From the NCBI RefSeq assembly GCF_008692845.1, contig NZ_VXJW01000001.1:310001-374000 (forward strand): DNA of 64,000 bases, written 5' to 3'. The translations under genes and the position numbers were made by a program. Origin of the DNA: Salmonella enterica subsp. arizonae (GTDB lineage Bacteria > Pseudomonadota > Gammaproteobacteria > Enterobacterales > Enterobacteriaceae). Each line of letters starts with the position of its first letter. The first letter of the stretch is position 1. The notes below the pieces were generated by a model. The model saw only the letters and a program-made list of their open reading frames with translations, made no database searches and had not been told where the DNA came from. Below are positions 9,660-19,040 of this stretch, piece after piece.

Positions 9660-10100
9660 TTACGGATTAACAAACGTTGTTTTGACGCGCGCAGAACGTT
9701 TGAGATAAGGTACAATGAGCGCCGTTGCCAATAATGGAAAGAGTAACTGGCGCACGGCAAAGGCATCTGATACGGGCGAAAAGGCAAATGCTTTAACCGC
9801 CAGTAAAACCGACACCAGCAGCCAGATAATGTAATGCTTCGGCACGCAGCGTCTGCGCTTGAAGAATGCAATTGTCAACCACAGGGTATAGTACCACATA
9901 GCGATAGCGGTAATAAATGAGATGCCCCATAGCAGTATATTACCAGTTTCCTGTCCGCTAAGTGTCTTTAACGTTTGCGGTGTGGCGAGCGCCATAACGT
10001 AGAGTAATAACGCCAGCGAGGCGCTCAACAACGCGACTAACAGCCAGGCTAGCGGGCCAAGAAGCCAGCCTCCGATTCGTTGTGGCGATGTTGTGGTCAT
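9660..10100 (-). CDS. ydgK: Inner-membrane protein YdgK (DUF2569 type)
   Basis: A predicted 146-residue membrane protein of unknown function with four hydrophobic helices (about 16-36, 52-75, 82-105, 115-130). I start it at the ATG at 10100 (MTTTSPQRIGGWLL) because GGAG lies 5 bases upstream and the E. coli protein starts the same way; an upstream in-frame ATG at 10142 lacks a good Shine-Dalgarno. It precedes the rsx operon on the same strand, as in E. coli. Confidence 0.85.
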   Translation of the reverse strand: MTTTSPQRIGGWLLGPLAWLLVALLSASLALLLYVMALATPQTLKTLSGQETGNILLWGISFITAIAMWYYTLWLTIAFFKRRRCVPKHYIIWLLVSVLLAVKAFAFSPVSDAFAVRQLLFPLLATALIVPYLKRSARVKTTFVNP

Positions 10101-10188
10101 ATCTTCTCCGGGGTTACGCGCATTAACGGTCATGCCGCTCATTTTGGGGCAGATATTATAAGGTTTTTAATATTAAACGCTACTTTCT

Positions 10189-10404
10189 TTATTGCACATA
10201 GCGCCAGACGGATTGCGGGACCTGGCCTACATCAAACAAGCGTCCACCGGACACCAGTTCGGCACGGCGGTGATCCGCAGCGCGATACATATTAACGATA
10301 TCCCTGTCATCAGTAAGGGTGTAGTTGAGGTGGTCGAACAGTTTTTCCAGACTTTCGAGTGAGCTAATTTTGCGGAATTTTAATAGATAATCCTGAACAG
10401 TCAT
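10189..10404 (-). CDS. cnu: Hha-family nucleoid co-regulator Cnu (YdgT)
   Basis: This 71-residue protein is a paralogue of Hha. It binds H-NS/StpA and helps silence horizontally acquired genes; in Salmonella, YdgT is known to restrain SPI virulence genes, and in E. coli it binds an oriC sequence. The sequence [28 protein letters not shown] with the later [14 protein letters not shown] helix is the Hha/YmoA fold. It has its own gap on both sides, so it is likely monocistronic or co-transcribed with ydgK. Confidence 0.96.
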   Translation of the reverse strand: MTVQDYLLKFRKISSLESLEKLFDHLNYTLTDDRDIVNMYRAADHRRAELVSGGRLFDVGQVPQSVWRYVQ

Positions 10405-10700
10405 AAAAGTTGATCCATATTAAATATAATGCCAACGAAGTAGTCACTGATAAAAAATAAACAAAATCGCACCAAAGAGAGGTCAGGGGCGCAGATAAAA
10501 CGGGAATATTCTTACCGGTAAGCGTCTGGCGCCAAACAGCGCCTGGGGCGAAAGGTTAACGCGCTTTCCTACAACAGGCAATAAACGTCAGACCAGGATA
10601 GAACATATTTCGCTTTTTTGGCTGATTTTTGACTTTTCCCGGCGCGTCTTGCGGTGCCGCTTACCGTGTCGTGTGAAAACGGCCTGGCGTTATCTGACAC
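10405..10700. other. Gene-free interval between cnu and blr
   Basis: About 296 bp with no supported ORF. It contains a short GC stem (GGCGC / GCGCC) near 10528-10544 without a T-run, and should hold the cnu promoter. Nothing else recognised. Confidence 0.5.
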
Positions 10701-10826
10701 TTACTTCTTCTGAACGGAAGCGACTGGCTCTGGTGGCTGGTAATTGTCAATATGGTTGGCAATACCTAATAGAATGACCGAGATAACGAGAACTATCCAC
10801 CCTGTTAATTCAATAAGGCGATTCAT
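10701..10826 (-). CDS. blr: Small membrane protein Blr (divisome-associated)
   Basis: A 41-residue single-helix inner-membrane protein, MNRLIELTGWIVLVISVILLG followed by a short polar tail. Blr of E. coli has this length and almost this sequence; loss raises susceptibility to beta-lactams and it associates with the cell-division machinery. The ORF continues upstream to 10922, but the extra 32 residues do not resemble the family, so the start at 10826 is chosen. The Shine-Dalgarno is weak. Confidence 0.9.
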   Translation of the reverse strand: MNRLIELTGWIVLVISVILLGIANHIDNYQPPEPVASVQKK

Positions 10827-11041
10827 TATTGAAGACATTTGCTTTAATTGATCCATAAAACACAAAAGGTAAATGTTACTTTCCTGGCGAACTGCCGGCA
10901 AGAGGAATGGGAACGATTTCATCCACTGTTCTGTAACAAGTTAATTATCAGATGCTACGTTGCTGGTCAGGGCGCTATTGCGGCTAATCGCACGATGGTG
11001 TGGAATGTGGAATAACGATATCTAAAACCGGAGGCAGTGAG

Positions 11042-12082
11042 ATGAACGACAGAATCCGCGTTGGGTTAATAGGTTATGGTTACGCCAGTAAAACCTTTCA
11101 TGCGCCCTTAATTATGGGAACGCCGGGGTTAGAACTCGCGACGATATCCAGCAGCGATGAAACAAAAGTGAAGGCAGACTGGCCTAAGGTATCCGTGGTC
11201 TCTGAGCCCCGACATTTATTTAGCGATCCGCATATCGACCTGATTGTGATCCCGACGCCCAATGATACCCATTTCCCACTGGCGAAAGCCGCTCTGGAAG
11301 CAGGCAAGCATGTGGTGGTAGATAAACCTTTCACCGTGACACTGTCACAGGCGAGAGAGCTGGATGCGCTTGCGCGGAGCACTGGCCGGGTACTTTCTGT
11401 CTTTCACAACCGCCGCTGGGACAGCGATTTTTTGACGCTTAAAGCGCTGTTAGCGAATGGCGTGCTCGGCGAGGTGTCTTTGTTTGAATCTCATTTTGAT
11501 CGTTTCCGGCCTCAGGTGCGCGACCGCTGGCGTGAGCAAGGCGGGCCGGGGAGTGGTATCTGGTATGATCTGGCGCCGCATTTGTTGGACCAGGCCGTTC
11601 AACTTTTTGGCCTGCCGGTCAGCATGGCGGTGGATTTAGCGCAACTGCGGCCGGGCGCGCAATCTACGGACTATTTCCACGCGATTTTATCTTATCCCCA
11701 GCGTCGCGTGATTTTGCACGGTACGATGCTTGCCGCGGCGGAGTCTGCGCGGTACATCGTTCATGGTTCGCGCGGCAGCTATGTAAAGTATGGTCTTGAT
11801 CCTCAGGAGGAGCGGCTCAAAAACGGTGAGCGCTTACCGCAGGAAGACTGGGGATATGACATGCGTGACGGCGTATTAACCCTGGTTGAGGGAGAGACGC
11901 GCAAAGAGAAAAACTGGCTTACGCTGCCGGGCAATTATCCGGCGTATTATGCCGCCATCCGCGATGCGTTGACCGGTAACGGTGAAAATCCCGTGCCGGC
12001 AAGCCAGGCGATTCAAATTATGGAGTTGATTGAGCTGGGCATTGAATCGGCAAAACATCGCGCGACGCTGTGCCTTGCCTGA
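11042..12082 (+). CDS. ydgJ: Gfo/Idh/MocA-family oxidoreductase YdgJ
   Basis: A predicted 346-residue NAD(P)-dependent dehydrogenase of unknown substrate. The N-terminal Rossmann motif is GLIGYGYASK (about residues 8-17), and the EAGKHVVVDKPFT segment contains the conserved catalytic Lys of the family. The C-terminal half is the alpha/beta substrate domain. The ATG at 11042 has the strong Shine-Dalgarno GGAGGCAG just before it and matches the E. coli start, so the upstream start at 11000 is rejected. It stands alone between blr and add. Confidence 0.93.
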   Translation: MNDRIRVGLIGYGYASKTFHAPLIMGTPGLELATISSSDETKVKADWPKVSVVSEPRHLFSDPHIDLIVIPTPNDTHFPLAKAALEAGKHVVVDKPFTVTLSQARELDALARSTGRVLSVFHNRRWDSDFLTLKALLANGVLGEVSLFESHFDRFRPQVRDRWREQGGPGSGIWYDLAPHLLDQAVQLFGLPVSMAVDLAQLRPGAQSTDYFHAILSYPQRRVILHGTMLAAAESARYIVHGSRGSYVKYGLDPQEERLKNGERLPQEDWGYDMRDGVLTLVEGETRKEKNWLTLPGNYPAYYAAIRDALTGNGENPVPASQAIQIMELIELGIESAKHRATLCLA

Positions 12083-12156
12083 TGTGCGGCATCTCTCCGC
12101 CTGGGATAGCATTAAACCGCAGGCGGAGAGATGGCGTTAGTGTTGATGAATCAATT

Positions 12157-13158
12157 TTACGCTGCAGCCACTTTTTCGCGCAGAGCGCGTTTTTCGGTAT
12201 CGCTCAGGAAAGCGATTTCCAGACCGTTAATTTGCGCCTGGCGAATCTGCTCGCGGCTTAATCCTGCCGCTGGCGCGGCAATGTGGTATTCATGGATGAT
12301 ATCTACGCCCTGAACTGCCGGATCGTCCGTATTGAGACTAGCGAGAACGCCATGCTCAAGGAAGGTTTTGAGTGGATGGTCTGCCAGCGAAGCGACGGTA
12401 CTGGTCTGAATATTTGAGGTCAGACAGGACTCAATGCCGATACGTTGCTGCGCAAGGAAATCCATTAACGCGCGATCTTCAACGGCTTTTACGCCATGTC
12501 CGATACGTTCGGCCCCAAGTTCGCGAATCGCCTGCCAAATACTTTCCGGCCCTGCGGCTTCGCCGGCGTGAACGGTAATATGCCAGCCAGCATCGCGCGC
12601 CCGGTTAAAGTGCGATAAAAACAGACTGCCGGGAAATCCTAGCTCATCACCGGCTAAATCCAGTGCGGTGATCTTCTCACGGTGCGCCAGTAGCGCATTG
12701 AGTTCCTGTAAACATGCCGCCTCGCCGAAGGTACGGCTCATAATGCCAATAAGTCGCGCCTCGACGCCAAACGTGTTACAGCCGTCGCGTACGCCATCGA
12801 TAACGGCTTCAACCACGCCTGTGACCGGTAACTGATGCGCCATTGCCATATAACCAGGCGAAAAGCGAAGTTCGACGTAATGCAGGCCGTTACGTGCGGC
12901 ATCTTCAATATTTTCAAAAGCTACGCGGCGGCAGGCGTCAAGCGATGCCAGGACTTTTACCCCCCAATCAAGCTTAGACAGAAAGCTCACTAAATCGGGT
13001 TCGGTTGAGGTGACCTGGACATGTGGAATCAGCGTTTCCAGCGTTTGGGCGGGAAGGGCGATATTGAACTGGCGACCAAGATCCAGAATAGTTTGGGCGC
13101 GAATGTTGCCATCAAGGTGGCGGTGGATGTCAGTCAAAGGAAGCGTAATATCAATCAT
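12157..13158 (-). CDS. add: Adenosine deaminase Add
   Basis: A 333-residue cytosolic zinc enzyme that deaminates adenosine and deoxyadenosine in purine salvage. The zinc ligands His12 and His14 are in DIHRHLDGN, and the later HAGEAAGPE and NTDDPAVQG motifs supply the third His, the Glu and the Asp ligand of the TIM-barrel active site. The ATG at 13158 gives the E. coli N-terminus; a TTG four codons upstream is possible but has no better Shine-Dalgarno. It is convergent with ydgJ. Confidence 0.96.
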   Translation of the reverse strand: MIDITLPLTDIHRHLDGNIRAQTILDLGRQFNIALPAQTLETLIPHVQVTSTEPDLVSFLSKLDWGVKVLASLDACRRVAFENIEDAARNGLHYVELRFSPGYMAMAHQLPVTGVVEAVIDGVRDGCNTFGVEARLIGIMSRTFGEAACLQELNALLAHREKITALDLAGDELGFPGSLFLSHFNRARDAGWHITVHAGEAAGPESIWQAIRELGAERIGHGVKAVEDRALMDFLAQQRIGIESCLTSNIQTSTVASLADHPLKTFLEHGVLASLNTDDPAVQGVDIIHEYHIAAPAAGLSREQIRQAQINGLEIAFLSDTEKRALREKVAAA

Positions 13159-13396
13159 GGGCGCACTCAATTTTTAATAAAAGAGCGCACCATTATACTA
13201 CAGATTGGTAATCCTCTGGACATTTTGGAAAAACGGAGCCATTACGTTGTAAAAAGAGGTATGTCGGGGATATTTATCGCGAGGGCGCGGGAAAAATTTT
13301 GTATCATTCTCCTTAACGCGCCCCCGGTCAGCTCACAGGGGGCGTTGCTGTCATCGCATCTTCGGTAAACGGTCAACGTCCAGCTTATAAAAGGTA

Positions 13397-14569
13397 TCAG
13401 CGAACGGTACGGATAGCGTTAATCAATCCGTAGACGCCTTTTTCAAGTTTTAGATGCGGGCATCCGGCATTCAGACGCACAAATCCCCGGCCTTCTGCGC
13501 CATAGGTATCGCCAGGCATAATAGCGACTTTCTCCTGATGAATGAGCGTGTCCTGTAATTTTTGATCGTCAATGCCGAGCTGACGAAGATCAATCCAGGC
13601 CAGATAGGTCGATTGCGGCGCCTGCCAGTTCAATGCCGGAAAGGCGTCATTCAGCCTCTGTTCGATATAGCGCATATTTTCCGCCAGATAGGCGCGTAAC
13701 GCATCCAGCCACGGCGCGCCATGCTGATACGCGGCAATGTGCGCCGTGAGCGAGAGCACCGCTGGCGAGGAAAGACCATCGCGACCTTTTAACGCAGACA
13801 GGTAGCGTTCACGGCTTTCGCTATTTTCAATCACTCCATAGGCGCCGGTTAATGCCGGAATGTTGAAACTTTTCGAGCCGGAGGAGACCAGCGCCCAGTC
13901 TCCGCGCGCGACATTGCTCCAGGGAATATGCGGCTGGCTTCCCCATACCATATCCATGTGAATTTCATCGGAAATCACCCGAACGCCATGACGCTCGCAC
14001 AGCGCCGACATCGTTTCCAGCTCGTCATGCGTCCACACTTTACCGGTGGGATTTTGCGGACTGCACAGCAGCAGGATTTTACTTTCCGGACGTGCCAGCG
14101 CCGCCTCCAGTTTTGCCATATCGCAATACCAGGCGTTGCCTTCTTTCTCCAGCGGGACGGGAGTGACGATGCGATGATTGCCCTCAATCGCTTTATAAAA
14201 AGCATCGTAAGCGGGGGTATGGACTACCACCCCGTCGCCTTGGTCGGACCACTGACGGATAAGCTCGGATGCCATATAGATAACGGAAGGTCCGTACACA
14301 AGGGAGTGAGCATCAATCGTGGTCTGATGACGTGTCGCAAACCAGTGGGAAATCGCCCCTAAAAACGCCTCATTTTTCCAGCGACTATACCCCAACACGC
14401 TGTGAGAAAGACGTTGGTTTAGCGCCTCCAGGATACACGGCGCGGTGGCAAAATCCATATCCGAGATAGTAAAGGGGAGCAGATCGGCCTCGCCAAAACG
14501 TTCGGCGACATAATCCCACTGCGTACACCATGTACCGTGACGGTCAACTTCCTGTGAAAAATCGAACAT
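13397..14569 (-). CDS. malY: Cystathionine beta-lyase/maltose-regulon modulator MalY
   Basis: This 390-residue PLP enzyme of the aminotransferase I fold cleaves cystathionine and, in E. coli, binds and inhibits the maltose activator MalT. The PLP lysine is Lys233 in SSGSKSFNIPAL; the PQNPTGKVW motif and the SDEIHMDM segment hold other cofactor contacts. It follows malX by only 9 bases on the same strand, so the two form an operon repressed by the divergent MalI. Confidence 0.96.
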   Translation of the reverse strand: MFDFSQEVDRHGTWCTQWDYVAERFGEADLLPFTISDMDFATAPCILEALNQRLSHSVLGYSRWKNEAFLGAISHWFATRHQTTIDAHSLVYGPSVIYMASELIRQWSDQGDGVVVHTPAYDAFYKAIEGNHRIVTPVPLEKEGNAWYCDMAKLEAALARPESKILLLCSPQNPTGKVWTHDELETMSALCERHGVRVISDEIHMDMVWGSQPHIPWSNVARGDWALVSSGSKSFNIPALTGAYGVIENSESRERYLSALKGRDGLSSPAVLSLTAHIAAYQHGAPWLDALRAYLAENMRYIEQRLNDAFPALNWQAPQSTYLAWIDLRQLGIDDQKLQDTLIHQEKVAIMPGDTYGAEGRGFVRLNAGCPHLKLEKGVYGLINAIRTVR

Positions 14570-14578
14570 ACCCCTTCC

Positions 14579-16171
14579 TTATGCCTGAACGGTATTCATC
14601 AAACCAACCATTTCATCTTTTACAGACTGAACCTGCGGGCCGATAACGACCTGCAAATTATGCTGATTGAGCTGTACGACGCCTATCGCGCGATTGTCCT
14701 TCAATGCCTGGATATCTACAAGCGCCATATCTTTCACTGACAGACGCAGACGGGTGATGCAGTTGTCCAAACTCACGATGTTTTCCGTGCCGCCTAACGC
14801 AGCCAGAATAGCAGGCACGTTGTAGCCGGATTTTCCTGGCGCGCCAGCAATCGCTTTTTCAATACTGGTAGCGATCTCCGCCTCACGCCCCGGTGTTTTG
14901 AGATTGAAGCGTGTAATGGCAAAGCGGAAAATGATGTAGTAAACCGCAAACCAAATTACCGCCACTACCGGCACCAGATACCATTTTGTTGACAGGCCAT
15001 GCAGGATGCCGAACACCACAAAGTCAATAATATTGCCATCCGTATTGCCGATAGTGACGCCGAGAATGGCCATGATGGTAAAACCCAGTCCGGTCAGCAG
15101 GGCATGAATAACATACAGCACCGGCGCCACGAACAGGAACAGGAATTCCAGCGGTTCTGTTGTACCGCCGACAACGCAGGCGATTAAACCAGAAATCAAT
15201 AAGCCTTTAATTTTAGGTCGATTTTCTGGACGGGCGCAGTGATACATAGCCAGCGCGGCGCCCGGTAAACCACCGAGAAACGCCGGCATTTTGCCTTGTG
15301 ATAAGAAGCGAGTCGCGCTTTCAGAGAAGCCGTGCGTCGTCGGGCAACTGAGCTGAGCCTGGAAAATAGTCAATGCGCCGCTCACAGTATGACCGCACAC
15401 TTCTTGCGTACCGCCCGCCTCGGTGAAGCGAATTAGCGCTACAAGGATGTGGTGCAGACCAAAAGGCAACAACAGGCGTTCGCCGGTGCCGAAGATCATC
15501 GGTCCAAAGTCGCCAGCGCTGTTGATGATATGGCCCAGCCCGCTAATTCCCATCGCAAAAATTGGCCATACGAGCGGGATAACCAGACCGACAAGACCCA
15601 TCACGACGGCGGAAACGATAGGTACAAAACGCGTACCGCCGAAAAAAGCCAGAGCATCGGGCAAACGAATGGTGTGGAAACGTTCATGCAGCATCCAGAC
15701 AACAATACCTGCGATAACGGCGCCGAGGATACCGGTATCGATCGAGGGGATACCCAGTATATTTTGTACGTTATTGGCTTTCAGTACCGCCGCATCGGTG
15801 GTCGGTAGAATACCTTTTGCCGTAAGCCAGAAGTTGACCGCCAGATTCATAACCGCGTAGCCGACGAACCCGGCAAACGCGGCGACGCCCTTGTTTTCTC
15901 GCGCCAGTCCCAGGGGAATCGCAATACAAAACATCACCGGTAGGAAGCTAAAGGCAAAAGAACCTACTTTACTCATCCAGGTGAAGATAGTCTGTAGTAA
16001 TGGATTACCCAACATGGGGAGCAGGGTAATAACGTCGTGGCTACTGAGCGAGCTGCCGATACCGAGCATAATGCCGCAGAACGAGAGCAAGGCGACGGGC
16101 AACATAAAGGTTTTGCCCAATTGCTGGAAAAATTCCCATAGCGTTATTTTTGGCGTGGTTTTCGTCGTCAT
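14579..16171 (-). CDS. malX: PTS permease MalX (EIICB, maltose/glucose type)
   Basis: A 530-residue inner-membrane sugar phosphotransferase component. The first ~420 residues form the EIIC membrane channel of the glucose superfamily (GTGERLLLPFGLHHIL is a family hallmark), and the C-terminal ~80 residues form EIIB with the phosphorylated Cys471 in DNCITRLRLS. There is no EIIA domain, so the phosphoryl donor must come from another protein, as for its E. coli counterpart. A MalI-type operator lies about 50 bp upstream of its start. Confidence 0.95.
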   Translation of the reverse strand: MTTKTTPKITLWEFFQQLGKTFMLPVALLSFCGIMLGIGSSLSSHDVITLLPMLGNPLLQTIFTWMSKVGSFAFSFLPVMFCIAIPLGLARENKGVAAFAGFVGYAVMNLAVNFWLTAKGILPTTDAAVLKANNVQNILGIPSIDTGILGAVIAGIVVWMLHERFHTIRLPDALAFFGGTRFVPIVSAVVMGLVGLVIPLVWPIFAMGISGLGHIINSAGDFGPMIFGTGERLLLPFGLHHILVALIRFTEAGGTQEVCGHTVSGALTIFQAQLSCPTTHGFSESATRFLSQGKMPAFLGGLPGAALAMYHCARPENRPKIKGLLISGLIACVVGGTTEPLEFLFLFVAPVLYVIHALLTGLGFTIMAILGVTIGNTDGNIIDFVVFGILHGLSTKWYLVPVVAVIWFAVYYIIFRFAITRFNLKTPGREAEIATSIEKAIAGAPGKSGYNVPAILAALGGTENIVSLDNCITRLRLSVKDMALVDIQALKDNRAIGVVQLNQHNLQVVIGPQVQSVKDEMVGLMNTVQA

Positions 16172-16214
16172 CTAACGACTCCTTGTGAATAAAAGCCAGT
16201 GTCAGGTTATGATG

Positions 16215-16263
<49 letters not shown>

Positions 16264-16300
16264 TACTGACCGATAATAAAGCGTATAAAGGTAATAAATA

Positions 16301-16316
16301 GGTAAAACGTTTTATC
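16301..16316. promoter_or_regulatory. MalI operator, malI-proximal
   Basis: GGTAAAACGTTTTATC differs from the perfect operator at one base and lies 28 bp before the malI start codon, suited to autorepression. Confidence 0.88.
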
Positions 16317-16343
16317 TGTCATATTCTGGAGCGATTTGTTGAC

Positions 16344-17372
16344 ATGGCTATCGCCAAAAAAATCACTATCCATGATGTTGCGCTGGCGGCCGGAGTGTCG
16401 GTGAGCACCGTTTCCTTAGTGCTGAGCGGCAAGGGCCGAATATCGGCCGCGACCGGTGAACGTGTAAACGCGGCAATTGAACAACTGGGTTTTGTGCGTA
16501 ACCGCCAGGCGTCCGCGCTGCGCGGCGGGCAAAGCGGCGTTATCGGTTTGATCGTTCGTGATTTATCGGCGCCGTTTTATGCCGAATTGACCGCAGGATT
16601 AACGGAAGCGCTGGAAGCGCAGGGACGTATGGTTTTTCTCCTTCACGGCGGTAAAGACGGCGCACAGCTAAACCAGCGTTTTACCATGTTGCTCAACCAG
16701 GGCGTGGATGGCGTGGTGATCGCCGGTGCTGCGGGCAGCGGCGAAACGCTGAGAGCACAGGCCGAAGCCAGAGGGATTCCGGTCGTGTTTGCGTCACGCG
16801 CCAGCTATCTTGATGATGCGGATACCGTTCGGCCTGATAACATGCAGGCGGCGCAACTCCTGACGGAATACCTTATTCGTCAGGGCCATCAGCGCATCGC
16901 CTGGCTGGGAGGGCAAAGCGCATCGCTGACCCGCGCGGAGCGCGTGGGCGGCTATTGCGCGACGTTGTTAAAATATGGTCTACCGTTTCACAGCGAGTGG
17001 GTCGTGGAGTGCGCCTCCAGCCAGAAACAGGCAGCGGAAAGTATTACCGCGCTGTTGCGATACAATCCGACCATTAGCGCCGTTGTCTGTTACAACGAAA
17101 TTATTGCGATGGGGGCGTGGTTTGGGCTACTGAAGGCAGGGCGACAGAGCGGTGAGAGCGGCGTCGATCGCTATTTTGAACAGCAGGTGTCGCTGGCTGC
17201 GTTTGCTGATGTTGCGGAGAATGCGCTCGACGATCTGCCGATTATCTGGGCCAGTACGCCGGCGCGAGAAATAGGCTATACCCTGGCCGAACGAATGTTG
17301 CAGCGTATTGCTCACGACGAGCACTACTTGCACAGTCAAACGATAGCCGCACGACTGGTGAGGCAAAAGTAG
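16344..17372 (+). CDS. malI: LacI-family repressor MalI
   Basis: A 342-residue repressor with the LacI helix-turn-helix TIHDVALAAGVSVSTVSLVLSG at about residues 8-29, followed by the hinge RNRQASALRGG and a periplasmic-binding-protein-like effector domain. In E. coli it represses malXY and itself; two 16-bp palindromes in the divergent promoter region fit that role. The natural inducer is not established. It converges on ydgA across a 9-bp stem hairpin. Confidence 0.95.
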   Translation: MAIAKKITIHDVALAAGVSVSTVSLVLSGKGRISAATGERVNAAIEQLGFVRNRQASALRGGQSGVIGLIVRDLSAPFYAELTAGLTEALEAQGRMVFLLHGGKDGAQLNQRFTMLLNQGVDGVVIAGAAGSGETLRAQAEARGIPVVFASRASYLDDADTVRPDNMQAAQLLTEYLIRQGHQRIAWLGGQSASLTRAERVGGYCATLLKYGLPFHSEWVVECASSQKQAAESITALLRYNPTISAVVCYNEIIAMGAWFGLLKAGRQSGESGVDRYFEQQVSLAAFADVAENALDDLPIIWASTPAREIGYTLAERMLQRIAHDEHYLHSQTIAARLVRQK

Positions 17373-17395
17373 AGGCTGTGCGTTGTACGGTGTGG

Positions 17396-17422
17396 ACCGG
17401 GTGCGGCGTCGATGCACCCGGT
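17396..17422. terminator. Hairpin between convergent malI and ydgA
   Basis: ACCGGGTGC and GCACCCGGT form a perfect 9-bp stem with a 9-base loop in the 57-bp gap. No T-run follows on either side, so a protective or weak terminator role is inferred. Confidence 0.6.
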
Positions 17423-17429
17423 AAGGCGA

Positions 17430-18938
17430 TTACTGTTGAGGTAGCGCCGGAACGTCCGGTACGGAAAGCGCGGGCATCCCAAACAGACCGACAAAGTCTT
17501 CCAGCGGCATTTTTTGTCCGTTGAGCGTGACCTGACCATTAGCGTACTGCAAACTGGAGGCGATAGTATTATCCTTCAGCGTGGTGAGCCGAAACATCTG
17601 ACCCATTGCGGACAGCCCCTGAACCTGTTGTTTTGCCAGTTTTTCCGCATCATCCTGCTGGTAGCCTTCCAGTTTCGCTATCTGCGTCATAAATTCGATC
17701 GCCATGTCCATCGGAATCGCCAGTTTCGCATCCAACGATTTAACGGAGCGGTCGATTTCCTGCGCCAGCGTTTGCGGTTGTGCCGTTGTGGTTGCCGGAT
17801 CTTTCAGGAACAATGACAAATTCAGCGTAGTCTCCCCTTTGGCGTTTTGCCAACTGAGCGGCGCAAGGGTAAGCACCGGATCGCCTTTTAACAGCATGGG
17901 GAGGGCGCTAAAGAACGCTTCGGTAACTTTTTGCTGATAGAGCTCAGGATTCTGCGCTATGTCCGGCTGATTCAGCAATGCCTGCGTTTGCGCGTTATAT
18001 TGCTGACTGAACTGGTGCCAGGCTTCGCCATCGACTTGACCGACTTTCAGCGTTAATTTACCGCTGCCCAAATCCTGATTTTGCACTTTCAGGCTGTTAA
18101 GCGAGTAATCCAGTTGACTATTAATGGTTTTTCCGTCATTGACGAGGTCGGACTTGCCGGCAATTTCCATCCCTTCCAGCACCGCCATCTCTTTACCTTC
18201 AATGGCGATGGACAGTTTATCCAGCGTTAACTTTTGGTCGCCTACACGCTCGCCAAAGCTTGCCAGTTTACTGCTACCGTCTGTTTTCAAATTCGTAAAG
18301 GTGAGCTGCACCTTCTGATTGTATTCGTTCACGGCATCGACCAGACCGCTCTGCGCTTCGCCTGACAGCGAGACTACATTGCCGTCTTTATCGGCGTTAA
18401 GCTGGAACTCTCCGCCGCTAAAGGCGACTTTTTCACCGGCATTCTCGTAATTTAACGGATTGAGAGAGATATCGGAGCGGGTATCGCCGCCATAACCAAT
18501 GCGGGTATTGATGACAAAGGGGGCATCGCCTTTTGCGATATCAAAGAGTGGTTTTGCCGCATCGTTATTCACCAGCGTGGTTTTTACCGACGCCATAGAT
18601 GGGATCAGATTGAGCGTTTTAAGCTGGGCAAGCGGGAAGGGGCCATGAGAAACGGACTCGTCCAACACAATGCTTTGCCCAGGTTTCAACCAGGTATTGT
18701 CTGCGCCGGCAACCGGTTTGACCACCAGTTGCAGGTGGCTACTGAACACGCCGCGCTGGTAGTTTTGATAACTTAATTCAACACCGGCCTCCGGCGCAGT
18801 ACGCTTGAGTTGTTCATTGGCCTGCGTCACCATTTCTGAAAGATGGTTCTCCAGCTTCTTCCCCGTATACCAGGCGCCGCCTGTCCAGACGATGCCAAGT
18901 GCAATCACTACACCTGCAGCTACCAGTGTTTTTTTCAT
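17430..18938 (-). CDS. ydgA: YdgA family protein (DUF945)
   Basis: A 502-residue protein with an N-terminal signal-like helix (MKKTLVAAGVVIALGIVWTGGAWYTGKKLE), the rest predicted to face the periplasm. The family DUF945 has no established biochemical role; E. coli YdgA is reported in the inner membrane as a dimer. It lies downstream of manA on the same strand, but the manA terminator separates them. Confidence 0.9.
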   Translation of the reverse strand: MKKTLVAAGVVIALGIVWTGGAWYTGKKLENHLSEMVTQANEQLKRTAPEAGVELSYQNYQRGVFSSHLQLVVKPVAGADNTWLKPGQSIVLDESVSHGPFPLAQLKTLNLIPSMASVKTTLVNNDAAKPLFDIAKGDAPFVINTRIGYGGDTRSDISLNPLNYENAGEKVAFSGGEFQLNADKDGNVVSLSGEAQSGLVDAVNEYNQKVQLTFTNLKTDGSSKLASFGERVGDQKLTLDKLSIAIEGKEMAVLEGMEIAGKSDLVNDGKTINSQLDYSLNSLKVQNQDLGSGKLTLKVGQVDGEAWHQFSQQYNAQTQALLNQPDIAQNPELYQQKVTEAFFSALPMLLKGDPVLTLAPLSWQNAKGETTLNLSLFLKDPATTTAQPQTLAQEIDRSVKSLDAKLAIPMDMAIEFMTQIAKLEGYQQDDAEKLAKQQVQGLSAMGQMFRLTTLKDNTIASSLQYANGQVTLNGQKMPLEDFVGLFGMPALSVPDVPALPQQ

Positions 18939-18961
18939 ATCAATTGTCCATAAAAATGAAA

Positions 18962-18983
18962 CCAGGCGGATTAAACCGCCTGG
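18962..18983 (-). terminator. Terminator of manA
   Basis: A perfect 8-bp stem (CCAGGCGG / CCGCCTGG) with a 6-base loop lies past the manA stop codon; on the minus strand it is followed by TTTCATTTTTA. Confidence 0.75.
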
Positions 18984-19040
18984 AGGAGTTTTACGTCTGT
19001 TATAAGCTTAGCAAGAGTTGTTAAAAAATTCAGTACGTTG

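Noticed and set aside
13241-13258. Ter-like sequence ATTACGTTGTAAAAAGAG
   Set aside because: Only about 12 of 18 positions match and the conserved TATG and AACTAAA parts are broken.
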